DNA from: Dyella sp. C11
GTDB taxonomy: Bacteria; Pseudomonadota; Gammaproteobacteria; Xanthomonadales; Rhodanobacteraceae
Direction: 5' to 3'
Assembly (NCBI RefSeq): GCF_003121485.1
Contig: NZ_QAVX01000006.1
Span: 149,737-213,736 of the forward strand
Length of the DNA: 64,000 nt
Positions 54,483 through 62,979 of the stretch are shown here, piece after piece (the stretch's first letter is position 1; every line of letters begins with the position of its first letter). Position numbers and translations under genes: made by a program. Under the pieces are notes generated by a model, which worked only from the letters and a program-made list of their open reading frames with translations, did no database searches and was not told the DNA's origin.

Positions 54483-55592
54483 ATGTCGTCTGGCGGATTA
54501 TCCAGGCTTGTCCGGCGCGAATGGTTTCTCGCGGCCAGCGTGGCCACGTCCGTGGCCTTTCTTTTCGCCAGCCCACGCTTGCTCGATGGCCTCGACGGCC
54601 CCTTCTGGCTGGCAGTGATCTTCGTGTGGCTGTTCGCCGTGATCCTGGGCTCCGCACTTGCCGTGGTGCGCCATGCGGAGCATCTGGGTGAACAACTGGG
54701 CGAACCCTACGGCACGCTGGTGTTGACGCTGTCGATCACGGCCATCGAAGTCATCAGCATCACCGCCATCATGCTGCACGGCGAAAACAACCCCACGCTG
54801 GCGCGCGACACGTTGTTCGCCGTTACCATGATCGTGCTCAACGGCATGGTGGGCCTGTCGCTGCTGGCGGGCGGTTGGCGCCATCGCGAACAGCAATACA
54901 ACCTGCAGGGTGCGAATGCCTATCTCGGCGTGGTGATTCCGTTGGGCATTCTTGCGCTGGTGATGCCCAACTTCGCCGCGCACCGGCAAGCCACGCTCAC
55001 GTTCGCCCAGGAAGCGTTCCTCGCCGTGACGTGCGCCGGCCTCTACATCGCCTTTCTGGCCTTGCAGACACGCCGACACCGCGCCTATTTCGCTCCCGAC
55101 GACGATGACGAGACCGCCGCCGTCCTGCATGGCGGCCTGTCGCGCACCCTGTTCCATGCACTGATGCTCGGCGCCTACATGGTGCCGGTGGTGTACCTCG
55201 CGGAGAAGCTCGCTCACCCCGTGGATTACGTGGTGGAAACACTGCGCGAGCCTGCCGCGCTTGCGGGCCTGGTGATGGCCGTGCTGGTGGCCACGCCCGA
55301 GGGCATCGGCGCGGTAAAGGCTGCACGGGGCAACCACATGCAGCGTTCCGTGAACATTTTTCTCGGCTCGGTGCTGTCCACGATTGGCCTCACCATTCCG
55401 GCCATTCTCGTCATCAGCCACTTCACGGCCCACCCCATCGAGCTGGGCCTGCAACATACGGACCTGGTGCTGTTCCTGCTGACGCTCACGGTGAGCCTGG
55501 TGACGTTCTCCAGCGGCCACACGAACGTGCTCCAGGGCGCCGTGCACCTGATCCTGTTCATGGCCTACCTGTTCTACATGTTCCAGGGTTGA
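54483..55592 (+). CDS. CaCA family calcium/proton antiporter (ChaA-like)
   Basis: 369 residues, about eleven membrane helices in two alpha repeats. The acidic repeat motifs are TAIEVISITAI and ATPEGIGAVKA. This is the bacterial CAX/ChaA type that exports Ca2+ (or Na+/K+) in exchange for H+. The ATG at 54483 has GAGG at 8 nt; a GTG at 54474 is less likely. It ends 5 bp before the convergent LysR gene. Confidence 0.93.
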   Translation: MSSGGLSRLVRREWFLAASVATSVAFLFASPRLLDGLDGPFWLAVIFVWLFAVILGSALAVVRHAEHLGEQLGEPYGTLVLTLSITAIEVISITAIMLHGENNPTLARDTLFAVTMIVLNGMVGLSLLAGGWRHREQQYNLQGANAYLGVVIPLGILALVMPNFAAHRQATLTFAQEAFLAVTCAGLYIAFLALQTRRHRAYFAPDDDDETAAVLHGGLSRTLFHALMLGAYMVPVVYLAEKLAHPVDYVVETLREPAALAGLVMAVLVATPEGIGAVKAARGNHMQRSVNIFLGSVLSTIGLTIPAILVISHFTAHPIELGLQHTDLVLFLLTLTVSLVTFSSGHTNVLQGAVHLILFMAYLFYMFQG

Positions 55593-55597
55593 TCGAC

Positions 55598-56494
55598 TCA
55601 ATCGACTGCGGCGAGCGTTTCGCGCATGTGCTCGATGAAGGCACGCACCTTGGCCGGCGGTTGCTTGCCCGGATACACCGCGTAGATGCCACATGTCAGC
55701 AGGCTGTACTGCGCCATCAGCGCGACAAGGCGCCCCTGCCGGATGTCCTCGGTCACCAGGTAGTCGGGCAACACGCTGACGCCGGCGCCGTGGCATACCA
55801 GTGCGTGCGCCGCCGTGACGTTGTTCGCCTGCACCACCTGGCGCATGCGCACGGTGCGGCGCGAACCGTCGGGGGCGGTGAACGTCCAGCGCAGCGGTGT
55901 CGCGAGCAGCGCCAGCGCCACCCAGTCGTGCGAAGCGAGGTCGGTTATCAGGCGCGGTGAACCGCTGCGTGAGAGGTATGCGGGCGACGCCACCATCAAC
56001 TGGCGGAACGATCCCAGGCGCATGGAACGCAGGTTCGAGTCGCGCAACAATCCCATGCGAACGGCAAGGTCGAAGCGCTCGGCGATCAGGTCGCTCATGT
56101 GATCGTCGAGCACAAGATCCGCCTGCATGTCCGGATGCGCGCGAAGAAACGCCGCCAGCGCGGGCGCCACCACCGCCGTGCCGTAATCGCTGGTGGCCGT
56201 GAGCCGCAACGTGCCGCTGGGCTTTTCCTGCGCACGCCCCACCAGCGCGATGGCGTCTTCGGCCTCGGCCAGGATGCGCACGCAGGCGGCATGAAACGCC
56301 GCTCCCGCTTCGGTCAACGCCATGCGTCGCGTGCTGCGGGAAAGCAGCGTTACGCCCAGTTCGCCTTCCAGTCGTGCGATGTGCTGGCTCACCATCGCCT
56401 TGGTCATGCCCAGTACTTCGGCCGCCGCAGTGAACGAACCTGCGCGTACCAGGGCCACGAATACCGATAAGCGATTGAGATTGACGTCGGCCAA
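55598..56494 (-). CDS. LysR family transcriptional regulator
   Basis: 298 residues with an N-terminal HTH (VFVALVRAGSFTAAAEVLGM, then KAMVSQHIARLE) and a substrate-binding domain (about 90-290). Divergent from the oxidoreductase at 56661 with 166 bp between. A LysR-type dyad at 56505-56531 supports regulation of both genes. Confidence 0.93.
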   Translation of the reverse strand: MADVNLNRLSVFVALVRAGSFTAAAEVLGMTKAMVSQHIARLEGELGVTLLSRSTRRMALTEAGAAFHAACVRILAEAEDAIALVGRAQEKPSGTLRLTATSDYGTAVVAPALAAFLRAHPDMQADLVLDDHMSDLIAERFDLAVRMGLLRDSNLRSMRLGSFRQLMVASPAYLSRSGSPRLITDLASHDWVALALLATPLRWTFTAPDGSRRTVRMRQVVQANNVTAAHALVCHGAGVSVLPDYLVTEDIRQGRLVALMAQYSLLTCGIYAVYPGKQPPAKVRAFIEHMRETLAAVD

Positions 56495-56504
56495 TAGCTT
56501 TTCC

Positions 56505-56531
56505 TCACTGTCAATTCAAACTTTACAGTGA
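56505..56531. promoter_or_regulatory. LysR-type inverted repeat, probable operator
   Basis: TCACTGTCAA and TTTACAGTGA form a 10-bp dyad with one mismatch around a 7-nt centre. It sits 10 bp upstream of the LysR start and in the shared promoter region, and includes a T-N11-A arrangement expected for LysR proteins. Confidence 0.65.
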
Positions 56532-56660
56532 TTTCCCTTTTGATGCGTTTATCCGTATCAGCGGCGGGCGCATCATCAGCCCCGTTCCCCGCTGGCGATT
56601 CTTTCACGCGCTGCGCGTCATCGTCCGTGGCACTCCCCTTCCCCCTGGAGACAATCGTCC

Positions 56661-57302
56661 ATGAAGATCGCCTTGTTCGGCGCCACCGGCCATGTCGGCC
56701 ACGCCATTCTTGAAGAAGCCCTTGCGCGCGGCGCGGATGTGACCGCCATTGTTCGTGACCCCGCGCGACTGGCCAACCAGGATGCGCGCGTTACCGTCGT
56801 TACCGGCGACCTTGCCAAGCCGGACACGTGGCTGGACGCCGTGCGCGGCGCCGATGTGGCGGTGGTGAGCATTTCCGCCCGACGCGACGGTTCCAACGAC
56901 GCCGTGCCGACCCTGGCCGCCACCACGCTGGACTATTTGCCCAAGGCGGGCGTGAAGCGCCTGGTCTGGGTGGGCGGCGCGGGTTCGCTGGAAACATCGC
57001 CCGGCGTGCGCGTGGTGGACGATCCGCACTTTCCCGACGCTTGGAAAGCCGAAGCGCTGGGCCAGGCAAAGGCACTTGAGGTATTCCGCCACAGCAAGAG
57101 CGACGTCGACTGGACGTACATCAGCCCGGCCGCGTTGCTCGAAGACGGCCCGCGCACCGGCACGTATCGCGTGGGCAGCGACCAATTGCTGGTGGGCGCC
57201 AACGGCAAGAGCCAGATCAGCATTCCCGACTATGCGATGGCCTTGTTCGATCGCATCGAGAAGAACGACGCGCGCCGCCAGCGCATTACCGTCGCTTACT
57301 GA
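56661..57302 (+). CDS. NAD(P)-binding oxidoreductase, NmrA/YwnB-like
   Basis: 213 residues, an atypical SDR with the GATGHVGHAIL dinucleotide-binding motif at residues 7-17 and no YxxxK. SDVDWTYISPAAL is a conserved feature of this family. It belongs to the NAD(P)H-binding, quinone-reductase-like or redox sensor type. It is divergent from, and probably regulated by, the LysR gene at 55598. A strong terminator follows. Confidence 0.9.
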   Translation: MKIALFGATGHVGHAILEEALARGADVTAIVRDPARLANQDARVTVVTGDLAKPDTWLDAVRGADVAVVSISARRDGSNDAVPTLAATTLDYLPKAGVKRLVWVGGAGSLETSPGVRVVDDPHFPDAWKAEALGQAKALEVFRHSKSDVDWTYISPAALLEDGPRTGTYRVGSDQLLVGANGKSQISIPDYAMALFDRIEKNDARRQRITVAY

Positions 57303-57311
57303 TCAACGCGG

Positions 57312-57344
57312 CGCCCTGTGCCCGACGGTGCCGGGCACAGGGCG
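57312..57344. terminator. bidirectional hairpin terminator
   Basis: A perfect 13-bp stem (CGCCCTGTGCCCG / CGGGCACAGGGCG) with a 7-nt loop lies between the convergent oxidoreductase and copB genes. Confidence 0.75.
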
Positions 57345-57348
57345 TTCG

Positions 57349-58299
57349 TCAGAGCCAGATCCTAACGCCAGCGACCCACGTCGTTTCCCGCGCATGCCAC
57401 ACCGGCATGCCGGGAACATCGCTGGCGTTACCGAAGCGACGCATCCAATCCACGCCCACATACGGCGCAAGCTTGCGACTGAATTCGTAGCGCAAGCGCA
57501 GGCCGGCCTGCACATCCGACAGGCCCGATGAGACGCCTCGCTGCGGATCGTCCTTGCCATAGACGTTGAGTTCGATCTGCGGCGTCAGGATCAACCGCTG
57601 CGTGAATCGCATGTCATAGCTCGTTTCCAGACGCAGCGCCGTACGGCCTTCTTCGCCGACATAAAAAGTGGCCTGCGTCTCGAACCAGCACGGCGCCAGG
57701 CCTTCCACGCCAGCCGCCAGCCACTGTCGATTCGGACCCCGCCCGAAATCCTGCCGCACACCGAGCTGCCCGTCCCAGAAGCTGCTCCACGCGTGGCTCC
57801 AAAGCAGTTCCAGACGGCCATCTTCCGTGCCATCGCTGGTGCGTTCGCCCTCGGTCTTCAGCCATACGCGATCGATGGGGTTGCCGTACCAGCCTTCGGC
57901 TTCCCAGCTTATCGCGTAGTCGCCACCGGTACTTCGACTGCGTTCAAGGCGATCGAGCATGAACATGCCCAGCGATGCGTTGTCGTCCATCTGCATCATT
58001 GCGTTCATCTGCGACGGCGTCATGTCGTGCGGCGTGTACTGCGGCGCAGGCGGCGGCACATGATCGTTGGGCGGCAACGGCGGGGCATCCATCGATGCCA
58101 TATCGTGGTTCGCGTGATCCATGGGCATGGGCATGGGCATGGGCGCCGAGGGTGGCGGCGCATCGTGCGCGTGGTCATGATCCTGCGGTGAAGGCATGGT
58201 CATGCCGGGCATGTCCTGCATGTCCATGCTCTGCGCCAGCAGCGGCAAAGGCAGCGAAGCGGACATGGCTGCGATGGCGAAGGCAAGCGCGTTCTTCAT
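57349..58299 (-). CDS. copB: copper resistance protein B (outer membrane)
   Basis: 316 residues. Signal peptide about 1-22 (ending LLAQS). A Met/His/Pro-rich segment (about 25-115) with repeated MPMPMPMDH and NHDMASMD motifs can bind Cu ions. The C-terminal domain (about 130-316) is the CopB beta-barrel (WLKTEGERT; LRYEFSRKLAPYVGVDW). It binds or sequesters copper at the outer membrane. The ATG overlaps the copA stop by 4 bp, so they are one operon. Confidence 0.93.
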   Translation of the reverse strand: MKNALAFAIAAMSASLPLPLLAQSMDMQDMPGMTMPSPQDHDHAHDAPPPSAPMPMPMPMDHANHDMASMDAPPLPPNDHVPPPAPQYTPHDMTPSQMNAMMQMDDNASLGMFMLDRLERSRSTGGDYAISWEAEGWYGNPIDRVWLKTEGERTSDGTEDGRLELLWSHAWSSFWDGQLGVRQDFGRGPNRQWLAAGVEGLAPCWFETQATFYVGEEGRTALRLETSYDMRFTQRLILTPQIELNVYGKDDPQRGVSSGLSDVQAGLRLRYEFSRKLAPYVGVDWMRRFGNASDVPGMPVWHARETTWVAGVRIWL

Positions 58300-60032
58300 G
58301 CCACCACCACTTCGCGGAACATGCCCGCTTCCATGTGATAGAGCAGATGGCAGTGGTAAGCCCAGCGTCCCGGCGCATCCGCATTCACACGATACGCCAG
58401 GCGTTGCGCGGGCTGCACCATCACCGTGTGCTTGCGCACCTGGAACGCACCATCCGGCGATTCGAGCTCGCTCCACATGCCGTGCAGGTGGATGGGGTGG
58501 ATCATCATGGTGTCGTTCACCAGCACGATGCGCACGCGTTCCCCGTGCCGCAATCGCAACGGCTCCGCTTTTGAATAGCGCGTACCGTCAAACGACCACA
58601 GATACCGTTCCATGTTGCCCGTGAGCCGCAATGTCAGCTCGCGGTCGACGTCCGCGGAAATGGGCGCGGTGTCGGTGTGCAAGTCACCGTAGGTGAGTAC
58701 GCGGCGCCCGTTGTCGCGCAGGCCCACGCCGGGATCGTCGAGGTTGCTGCGTGGTGTTGGCACGCGCATGTCCACTTCGGGGCTGGTGTTCAACGGCGCT
58801 GAAGGAGCCGCCTCATGCGTCATGGACATGCCGGCCACGCCAGGCATCGCCATCATGTCCATGCTGGCCATATCGTGCGATGCATGGCCGTGATCCATCG
58901 CACCCATCATGTCGCCCATGCTCAGCAAGGGGCGCCGATCAAGCGCGGGAACATCAGCCACCATGCCCGCGCGCGGCGCCAGCGTGGCGCGGGCAAAACC
59001 CGTGCGATCCATGCTCTGCGCGAAAATGGTCCACGCACGATCCGCCGACGGCTGCACGATCACGTCATAGGTTTCCGCCGTGCCGATGCGAAACTCGTCC
59101 ACCGTCACCGGTTCGATGGCCTGCCCGTCGGCAGCTACCACGGTCATCTTCAAGCCCGGGATGCGCACGTCGAAGAGCGTCATCGACGAGCCGTTGATGA
59201 AACGCAGGCGTACCTTCTCCCCGGCACTGAACAGCCCCGTCCAATTGCCGGCTGGCGTACAGCCATTCACCAGATAGGTATAGGCAACGGCGGACACATC
59301 GGCCAGATCCGTAGGGTCCATGCGCATCTGATTCCACATGCGCCGATCCGCGAGGGCTTTCGAAACGCCATCGTCGCCAGCATCGTGCAGGAAGTCGCCC
59401 ACGGTGCGCTTGCCGACGTTGTAGTACCCGCTCTGCTTTTTCAGATTGGCGTAGATGGTTTCCGGATCCAGGTCGGTCCAGTCATTGAGCATCACTACGT
59501 AATCGCGGTCTGCGTGCTGGCGTTCGCCGTCGCGTGGTTCGATCACGATGGGACCGTAGAGTCCTGTTTGCTCCTGGAAACGCGAATGGCTGTGATACCA
59601 GTACGTACCCGACTGGTTAACGGTGAACCGGTAGGTGTATTCGCCGCCGGCCGGAATGCCATCGAAGCTCAGGCCAGGGACGCCATCCATGTCCGCCGGC
59701 AACACCATGCCGTGCCAATGGATGGAGCTGGCCACGTTGAGCCGATTGCGCACGCGCAGCGTCACGGTATCGCCCTGCCGCCAACGCAGCAGCGGCGCCG
59801 GCAACTGGCCGTTCACCACCGTGGCGATGCGCTTGCGACCGGTGAAGTCGACAGGCAGCTCACCGATCTCCAACTCGAAACGTTGGCCATTCAACTCGGC
59901 GCGTGGTGTCACCACCTGCGCAAACGCATTACCCCGCCAAAGGCCAAGCCCTGCCGCCACGCCACCCAACGCCAACCCTTGTACGAAACGCCGACGCGGC
60001 AGCTGAAAGCCGCGCGGTTCCTGCTTATCCAT
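58296..60032 (-). CDS. copA: copper resistance multicopper oxidase CopA
   Basis: 578 residues. The N-terminus has a twin-arginine signal (PRRRFVQGLALGG, cleavage near FAQ). Copper-binding motifs of multicopper oxidases are intact: HWHG, WYHSHSRF, HPIHLHGM and HCHLLYHMEAGMF. A Met-rich insert (MGDMMGAMDHGHASHDMASM) near residue 375 is typical of CopA/CueO. It oxidises Cu(I) to Cu(II) in the periplasm. Followed by copB and preceded by a CopL-like gene. Confidence 0.95.
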   Translation of the reverse strand: MDKQEPRGFQLPRRRFVQGLALGGVAAGLGLWRGNAFAQVVTPRAELNGQRFELEIGELPVDFTGRKRIATVVNGQLPAPLLRWRQGDTVTLRVRNRLNVASSIHWHGMVLPADMDGVPGLSFDGIPAGGEYTYRFTVNQSGTYWYHSHSRFQEQTGLYGPIVIEPRDGERQHADRDYVVMLNDWTDLDPETIYANLKKQSGYYNVGKRTVGDFLHDAGDDGVSKALADRRMWNQMRMDPTDLADVSAVAYTYLVNGCTPAGNWTGLFSAGEKVRLRFINGSSMTLFDVRIPGLKMTVVAADGQAIEPVTVDEFRIGTAETYDVIVQPSADRAWTIFAQSMDRTGFARATLAPRAGMVADVPALDRRPLLSMGDMMGAMDHGHASHDMASMDMMAMPGVAGMSMTHEAAPSAPLNTSPEVDMRVPTPRSNLDDPGVGLRDNGRRVLTYGDLHTDTAPISADVDRELTLRLTGNMERYLWSFDGTRYSKAEPLRLRHGERVRIVLVNDTMMIHPIHLHGMWSELESPDGAFQVRKHTVMVQPAQRLAYRVNADAPGRWAYHCHLLYHMEAGMFREVVVA

Positions 60033-60114
60033 TGCCCTGCTCCGTCATGCTCGCCTGTCACGCAGGCGCATCAAACCGACCGGCTTGTGCCGGCCTGCGA
60101 CCTTCAACGGAGAG

Positions 60115-60465
60115 TCAGGCGACCGGCGGCCGCAAAGGCGGTTCGTACACCGGCTGCGGCGCCGCTTCACGCCGTGCCTGGGCCAGCGAGTTATTGGCCT
60201 GCACGTGAAGCACGTGCGGCACCAGGGAATCGGGCACGCTGGCCGGCGCGTGGGTACAGCAACTGTCTGCCGCCGCGCTGGATGCATGTGTCGCGCCGTG
60301 ATCGGTCGACACGTGCTGCATGGCCGCCACGCTCATGTCCGACGGACAGCAATCGTCATGCCGCGGCATGGCCCACGCCACACTGGAAAGCGTCAGCCAT
60401 GCGCACAGCGCCAGCACCAACAAGGTGCGGCAGCGGCGTAGATGGCGGAACAGGTGACGGGGCAT
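60115..60465 (-). CDS. copL: CopL family metal-binding regulatory protein
   Basis: 116 residues: a basic N-terminus, a signal-like hydrophobic segment (about 12-32, TLLVLALCAWLTLSSVAWA), and a short exported domain with HDDCCPSDM, HVSTDHGATH and CCTHAPAS. The Cys/His content and position upstream of copAB match CopL, needed for copper-induced expression of copAB in Xanthomonas. The start is uncertain, with no strong Shine-Dalgarno. There is an 82-bp gap to copA. Confidence 0.75.
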   Translation of the reverse strand: MPRHLFRHLRRCRTLLVLALCAWLTLSSVAWAMPRHDDCCPSDMSVAAMQHVSTDHGATHASSAAADSCCTHAPASVPDSLVPHVLHVQANNSLAQARREAAPQPVYEPPLRPPVA

Positions 60466-60671
60466 GCCGGGAGCATAGCGATGTGGGGGTTGGGGGCTCA
60501 ACTCTGGAGGTGGGTCCTTGGGGGTTTGGAGATAAGCCCGGACGGTTGAGGAGCGTTTGCATCCTCCGCCGAGAGACAGCGGGTGCCTGATGACGCGTCG
60601 CGTCGCAGCAAAGCGAAGAGGATTTGGAGCGGCAAGCCACTGCGCTTTGCTCTTGCCTGCAAGAGATCGAC

Positions 60672-60719
60672 ACGTGGGTGTGAGTGATGGATCGCACGTG
60701 GGTGTCAGTGATGGATCGA
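60672..60719 (+). repeat. 24-bp tandem direct repeat, two copies
   Basis: CACGTGGGTGTGAGTGATGG and the next ATCG form copy 1 (60672-60695); copy 2 (60696-60719) differs by one base (GTG to GTC). Each begins with the palindrome CACGTG. It lies 207 bp upstream of the copL start. Confidence 0.8.
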
Positions 60720-60746
60720 AGGCCATCCTCCGGTCTTGCGATCCCT

Positions 60747-60825
60747 TGTAGGAGCGCACTTGTGCGCGACCGTCGCCTGAATGTCACCGTGTCGCCGGGT
60801 TGTCGCGCACAAGTGCGCTCCTACA
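60747..60825. repeat. REP element, 24-bp inverted repeat
   Basis: Arms 60747-60770 (TGTAGGAGCGCACTTGTGCG then CGAC) and 60802-60825 are perfect complements separated by 31 nt. This matches the GGAGCGCAC-type REP sequences of gammaproteobacteria. The same family occurs at 63902-63970. Confidence 0.85.
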
Positions 60826-60984
60826 GAAGATCGAAAACAGACGCTGTCCCACCCAAGAAGAAGCCACCACGCGTGCAACGCTTCGCGACGCGATGTGCAG
60901 CGCAGCGGCACGAGCCGTCCGCTCCGCTCTTGATCTTGGGCTTCCTGTGCGGCGGTGAGGGGTGGACGAGCAGGCCCCGCAGGG

Positions 60985-61012
60985 GTGCCTGACATGGATG
61001 TCAGGCACTTTT
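60985..61012 (+). terminator. intrinsic terminator-like hairpin
   Basis: GTGCCTGACA / TGTCAGGCAC form a perfect 10-bp stem with a TGGA loop, followed by TTTT. No gene ends immediately upstream on the plus strand, so it is probably part of a larger repeat. Confidence 0.55.
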
Positions 61013-61110
61013 CGCCCGGGCAGGAGCCCGGTCGAAAAGCCCGGCCGCCCCTCACGGACTGGCTGGGCTGCAAGCCCAGACAGCGCCAAGTGGGGGTGCC
61101 TTTTCTTTTG

Positions 61111-61144
61111 GTTACTTTTCTTTGGGCACGCAAAGAAAAGTGAC
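61111..61144. repeat. T/A-rich inverted repeat
   Basis: GTTACTTTTCTTTG (61111-61124) pairs with CAAAGAAAAGTGAC (61131-61144) with one mismatch and a GGCACG loop. The same TTTTCTTTG-type sequence is known from intergenic repeats in Xanthomonadaceae; that is recognition from memory, not a search. Confidence 0.6.
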
Positions 61145-61260
61145 CCGGCGATCGGCAGATCGGCGGAAGCCCGCGGCAGGCGGCTAGGGTACGGAGAGTC
61201 CGCAAACGAGCAAAAGCGCAAAGTCACTGGATGACCGGCCCTTCGGCCGTTGAAAAGCGC

Positions 61261-61296
61261 CTCCCGCCTTCGCGGGAATGACGGTGAGAGATAAGG
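61261..61296. repeat. half copy of the 16271-16353 repeat
   Basis: CGCGGGAATGACGGTGAG followed by AGATAAGG matches the right arm and its flank at 16337-16365 (CGCGGGAATGACGGTGAG GGATAGG). The left arm is missing. Confidence 0.7.
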
Positions 61297-61361
61297 ACAT
61301 CATCGCCAGGATGGCGGTGATGGATAGACACGTTCCCGCGAGCACCCACCCCTCACCCCAA

Positions 61362-61384
61362 CCCTCTCCCCAAAGGGGAGAGGG
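61362..61384. repeat. GC-rich hairpin
   Basis: CCCTCTCCCC / GGGGAGAGGG are perfect 10-bp arms with an AAA loop, 66 bp upstream of rlmJ. Such a hairpin is common in GC-rich intergenic repeats. It could impede upstream transcription or lie in the rlmJ leader. Confidence 0.7.
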
Positions 61385-61449
61385 AGCCAAAGCCGGCTCC
61401 GTGTGCGCCACACCCTATAATGACCCACCCTCCGGCGCCCCCAATCCCC

Positions 61450-62331
61450 ATGAACTACCGCCACGCCTACCACGCCGGCAACTTCGCCGATGTCCTCAAG
61501 CACACCGTCCTGCTCGCCCTCGTTGAAGCGATGCAGGCCAAGCCCACGCCGTTCGCTTTTGTCGACACCCACGCCGGCAGCGGTTGCTACGCGTTGGACA
61601 GTAAGGAGGCGGGCAAGACGGGGGAGTACAAGGACGGCATCTCGCGCCTGCTTTTCCCCGATCTCCACGCCGCCGACGGCAAGCACCACACGCTGCCGCC
61701 GCTGCTGCGCCGCTGGCTCGATGCCATCCTGCGGCTTCCCGGCAACGAGCATGGGCTCAAGCTTTACCCCGGTTCGCCGCTGCTGGTCGCCAGTGCCATG
61801 CGCGATATCGACAGCGCGCAGCTGTGCGAGCTGCACCCGGAAGAAGCCTCGCGCCTGCGTGAGTTGTTCCATCACGACCATCGTGTCCATGTGCATCACC
61901 GCAATGGTTACGAAGCACTCAATGCCTTGTTGCCGCCGAAGGAAAAGCGAGGACTGGTGTTGATCGATCCGCCGTATGAAGCACAGGACTCCGAATACCG
62001 CATCATCGAAAAGGCACTCAAGGCAGCTCTCCAGCGCTGGCCCACGGGCGTCTACGCGGTGTGGTATCCGATCAAGCTGCGCAGCCAGGTGCAGCCGTTT
62101 CATCGCTGGTTGCAGAACTGCGGCTCGCGTCGCGTGCTGCGCGCCGAGTTGCTGGTGCACCCGGACGACTCGCCGCTGCGCCTCAATGGGTCGGGCATGG
62201 TCATCCTCAATGCACCGTGGAAGCTCGACGAGGCCCTGCGCGATTCGCTCCGCGTGATGGCGCCCATGCTGTCGCAGGAGCGTCCGGCGCAATGGCGGCT
62301 GGACTGGCTGGTCGAAGACAGCGCCAGCTGA
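61450..62331 (+). CDS. rlmJ: 23S rRNA (adenine(2030)-N(6))-methyltransferase RlmJ
   Basis: 293 residues. The N-terminal MNYRHAYHAGNFADVLKH, VDTHAGSGCYAL (SAM site) and catalytic LIDPPYE are the RlmJ signatures. It methylates A2030 of 23S rRNA. The length is slightly above the E. coli enzyme (280). The open frame continues 10 codons upstream, but ATG at 61450 starts the conserved N-terminus. Confidence 0.95.
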   Translation: MNYRHAYHAGNFADVLKHTVLLALVEAMQAKPTPFAFVDTHAGSGCYALDSKEAGKTGEYKDGISRLLFPDLHAADGKHHTLPPLLRRWLDAILRLPGNEHGLKLYPGSPLLVASAMRDIDSAQLCELHPEEASRLRELFHHDHRVHVHHRNGYEALNALLPPKEKRGLVLIDPPYEAQDSEYRIIEKALKAALQRWPTGVYAVWYPIKLRSQVQPFHRWLQNCGSRRVLRAELLVHPDDSPLRLNGSGMVILNAPWKLDEALRDSLRVMAPMLSQERPAQWRLDWLVEDSAS

Positions 62332-62414
62332 ACGCTCAGCCCGGTTTGTACGGGCCGTATACCTTCCGCCCGGCGAGCCCGTTAAGCTCGAATCAAACCC
62401 AGCGGGATACGGCC

Positions 62415-62930
62415 ATGAACCACGTCACCAGCACACTTATGCGCAGTGCCATCGCCAGCGGCCTGCTGGCCCTTGCCGGCTGCGCGCCCGCGCCGATCTA
62501 CAAGCCGGCGACGACCACCGTCGCCACGGCGCCGAACATCGTGGCGCAGTCGCCCAACCAGTTCACCAATGCGGATGTGATCTGGGGCGGACGCGTGGTG
62601 GAAGTGCGCAACCTCGCCGACCGCAGCGAGGTGGAGATCGTGGGCTATCCGCTCGACAGCTCGCAGCGTCCCAAGCTGGACAACAACGGCGGCTGGGGTC
62701 GCTTCATCGCCGTCATGCCTGGCTATGTGGAGTCGTTCAATTATCCGACCGGCGCGCTGGTCACATTGACCGGCCGCATCACCGGCGTGCGCAATGGCAA
62801 CGTGGGCGAAGCCAGCTACGTGTTCCCGCTGGTGGGCGTGGCGCAGTCGCACGTATGGACGGCCGACGAAATGACCGCCGGCAAGTCGAACGTGAGCTTC
62901 GGCATTGGCGTGGGCGGCGTCATACGCTGA
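62415..62930 (+). CDS. slp: Slp family outer-membrane lipoprotein
   Basis: 171 residues. Lipobox LALAGC near residue 22. The Slp core is visible (NADVIWGGRVVEVRNLADRSEVEI, LDNNGGWGRFIAV, VTLTGRITGVRNG). Slp proteins are starvation- or stress-induced lipoproteins of the outer membrane. It starts 84 bp after rlmJ. A weak Shine-Dalgarno precedes ATG 62415. Confidence 0.88.
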   Translation: MNHVTSTLMRSAIASGLLALAGCAPAPIYKPATTTVATAPNIVAQSPNQFTNADVIWGGRVVEVRNLADRSEVEIVGYPLDSSQRPKLDNNGGWGRFIAVMPGYVESFNYPTGALVTLTGRITGVRNGNVGEASYVFPLVGVAQSHVWTADEMTAGKSNVSFGIGVGGVIR

Positions 62931-62979
62931 CGACGAATGGCCGGCTAAACTGCCGGCCTTCGTCGAAAGGAAGGGATCG

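Larger units (their letters stand above)
60466..61449. other. 984-bp intergenic region packed with repeats
   Basis: No convincing gene is present between copL (minus) and rlmJ (plus). The stretch holds a 24-bp tandem repeat, two REP-type elements, a terminator-like hairpin, a T-rich hairpin, and a GGGGAGAGGG hairpin, each listed separately. It therefore looks like a landing zone for repetitive elements. Confidence 0.8.
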
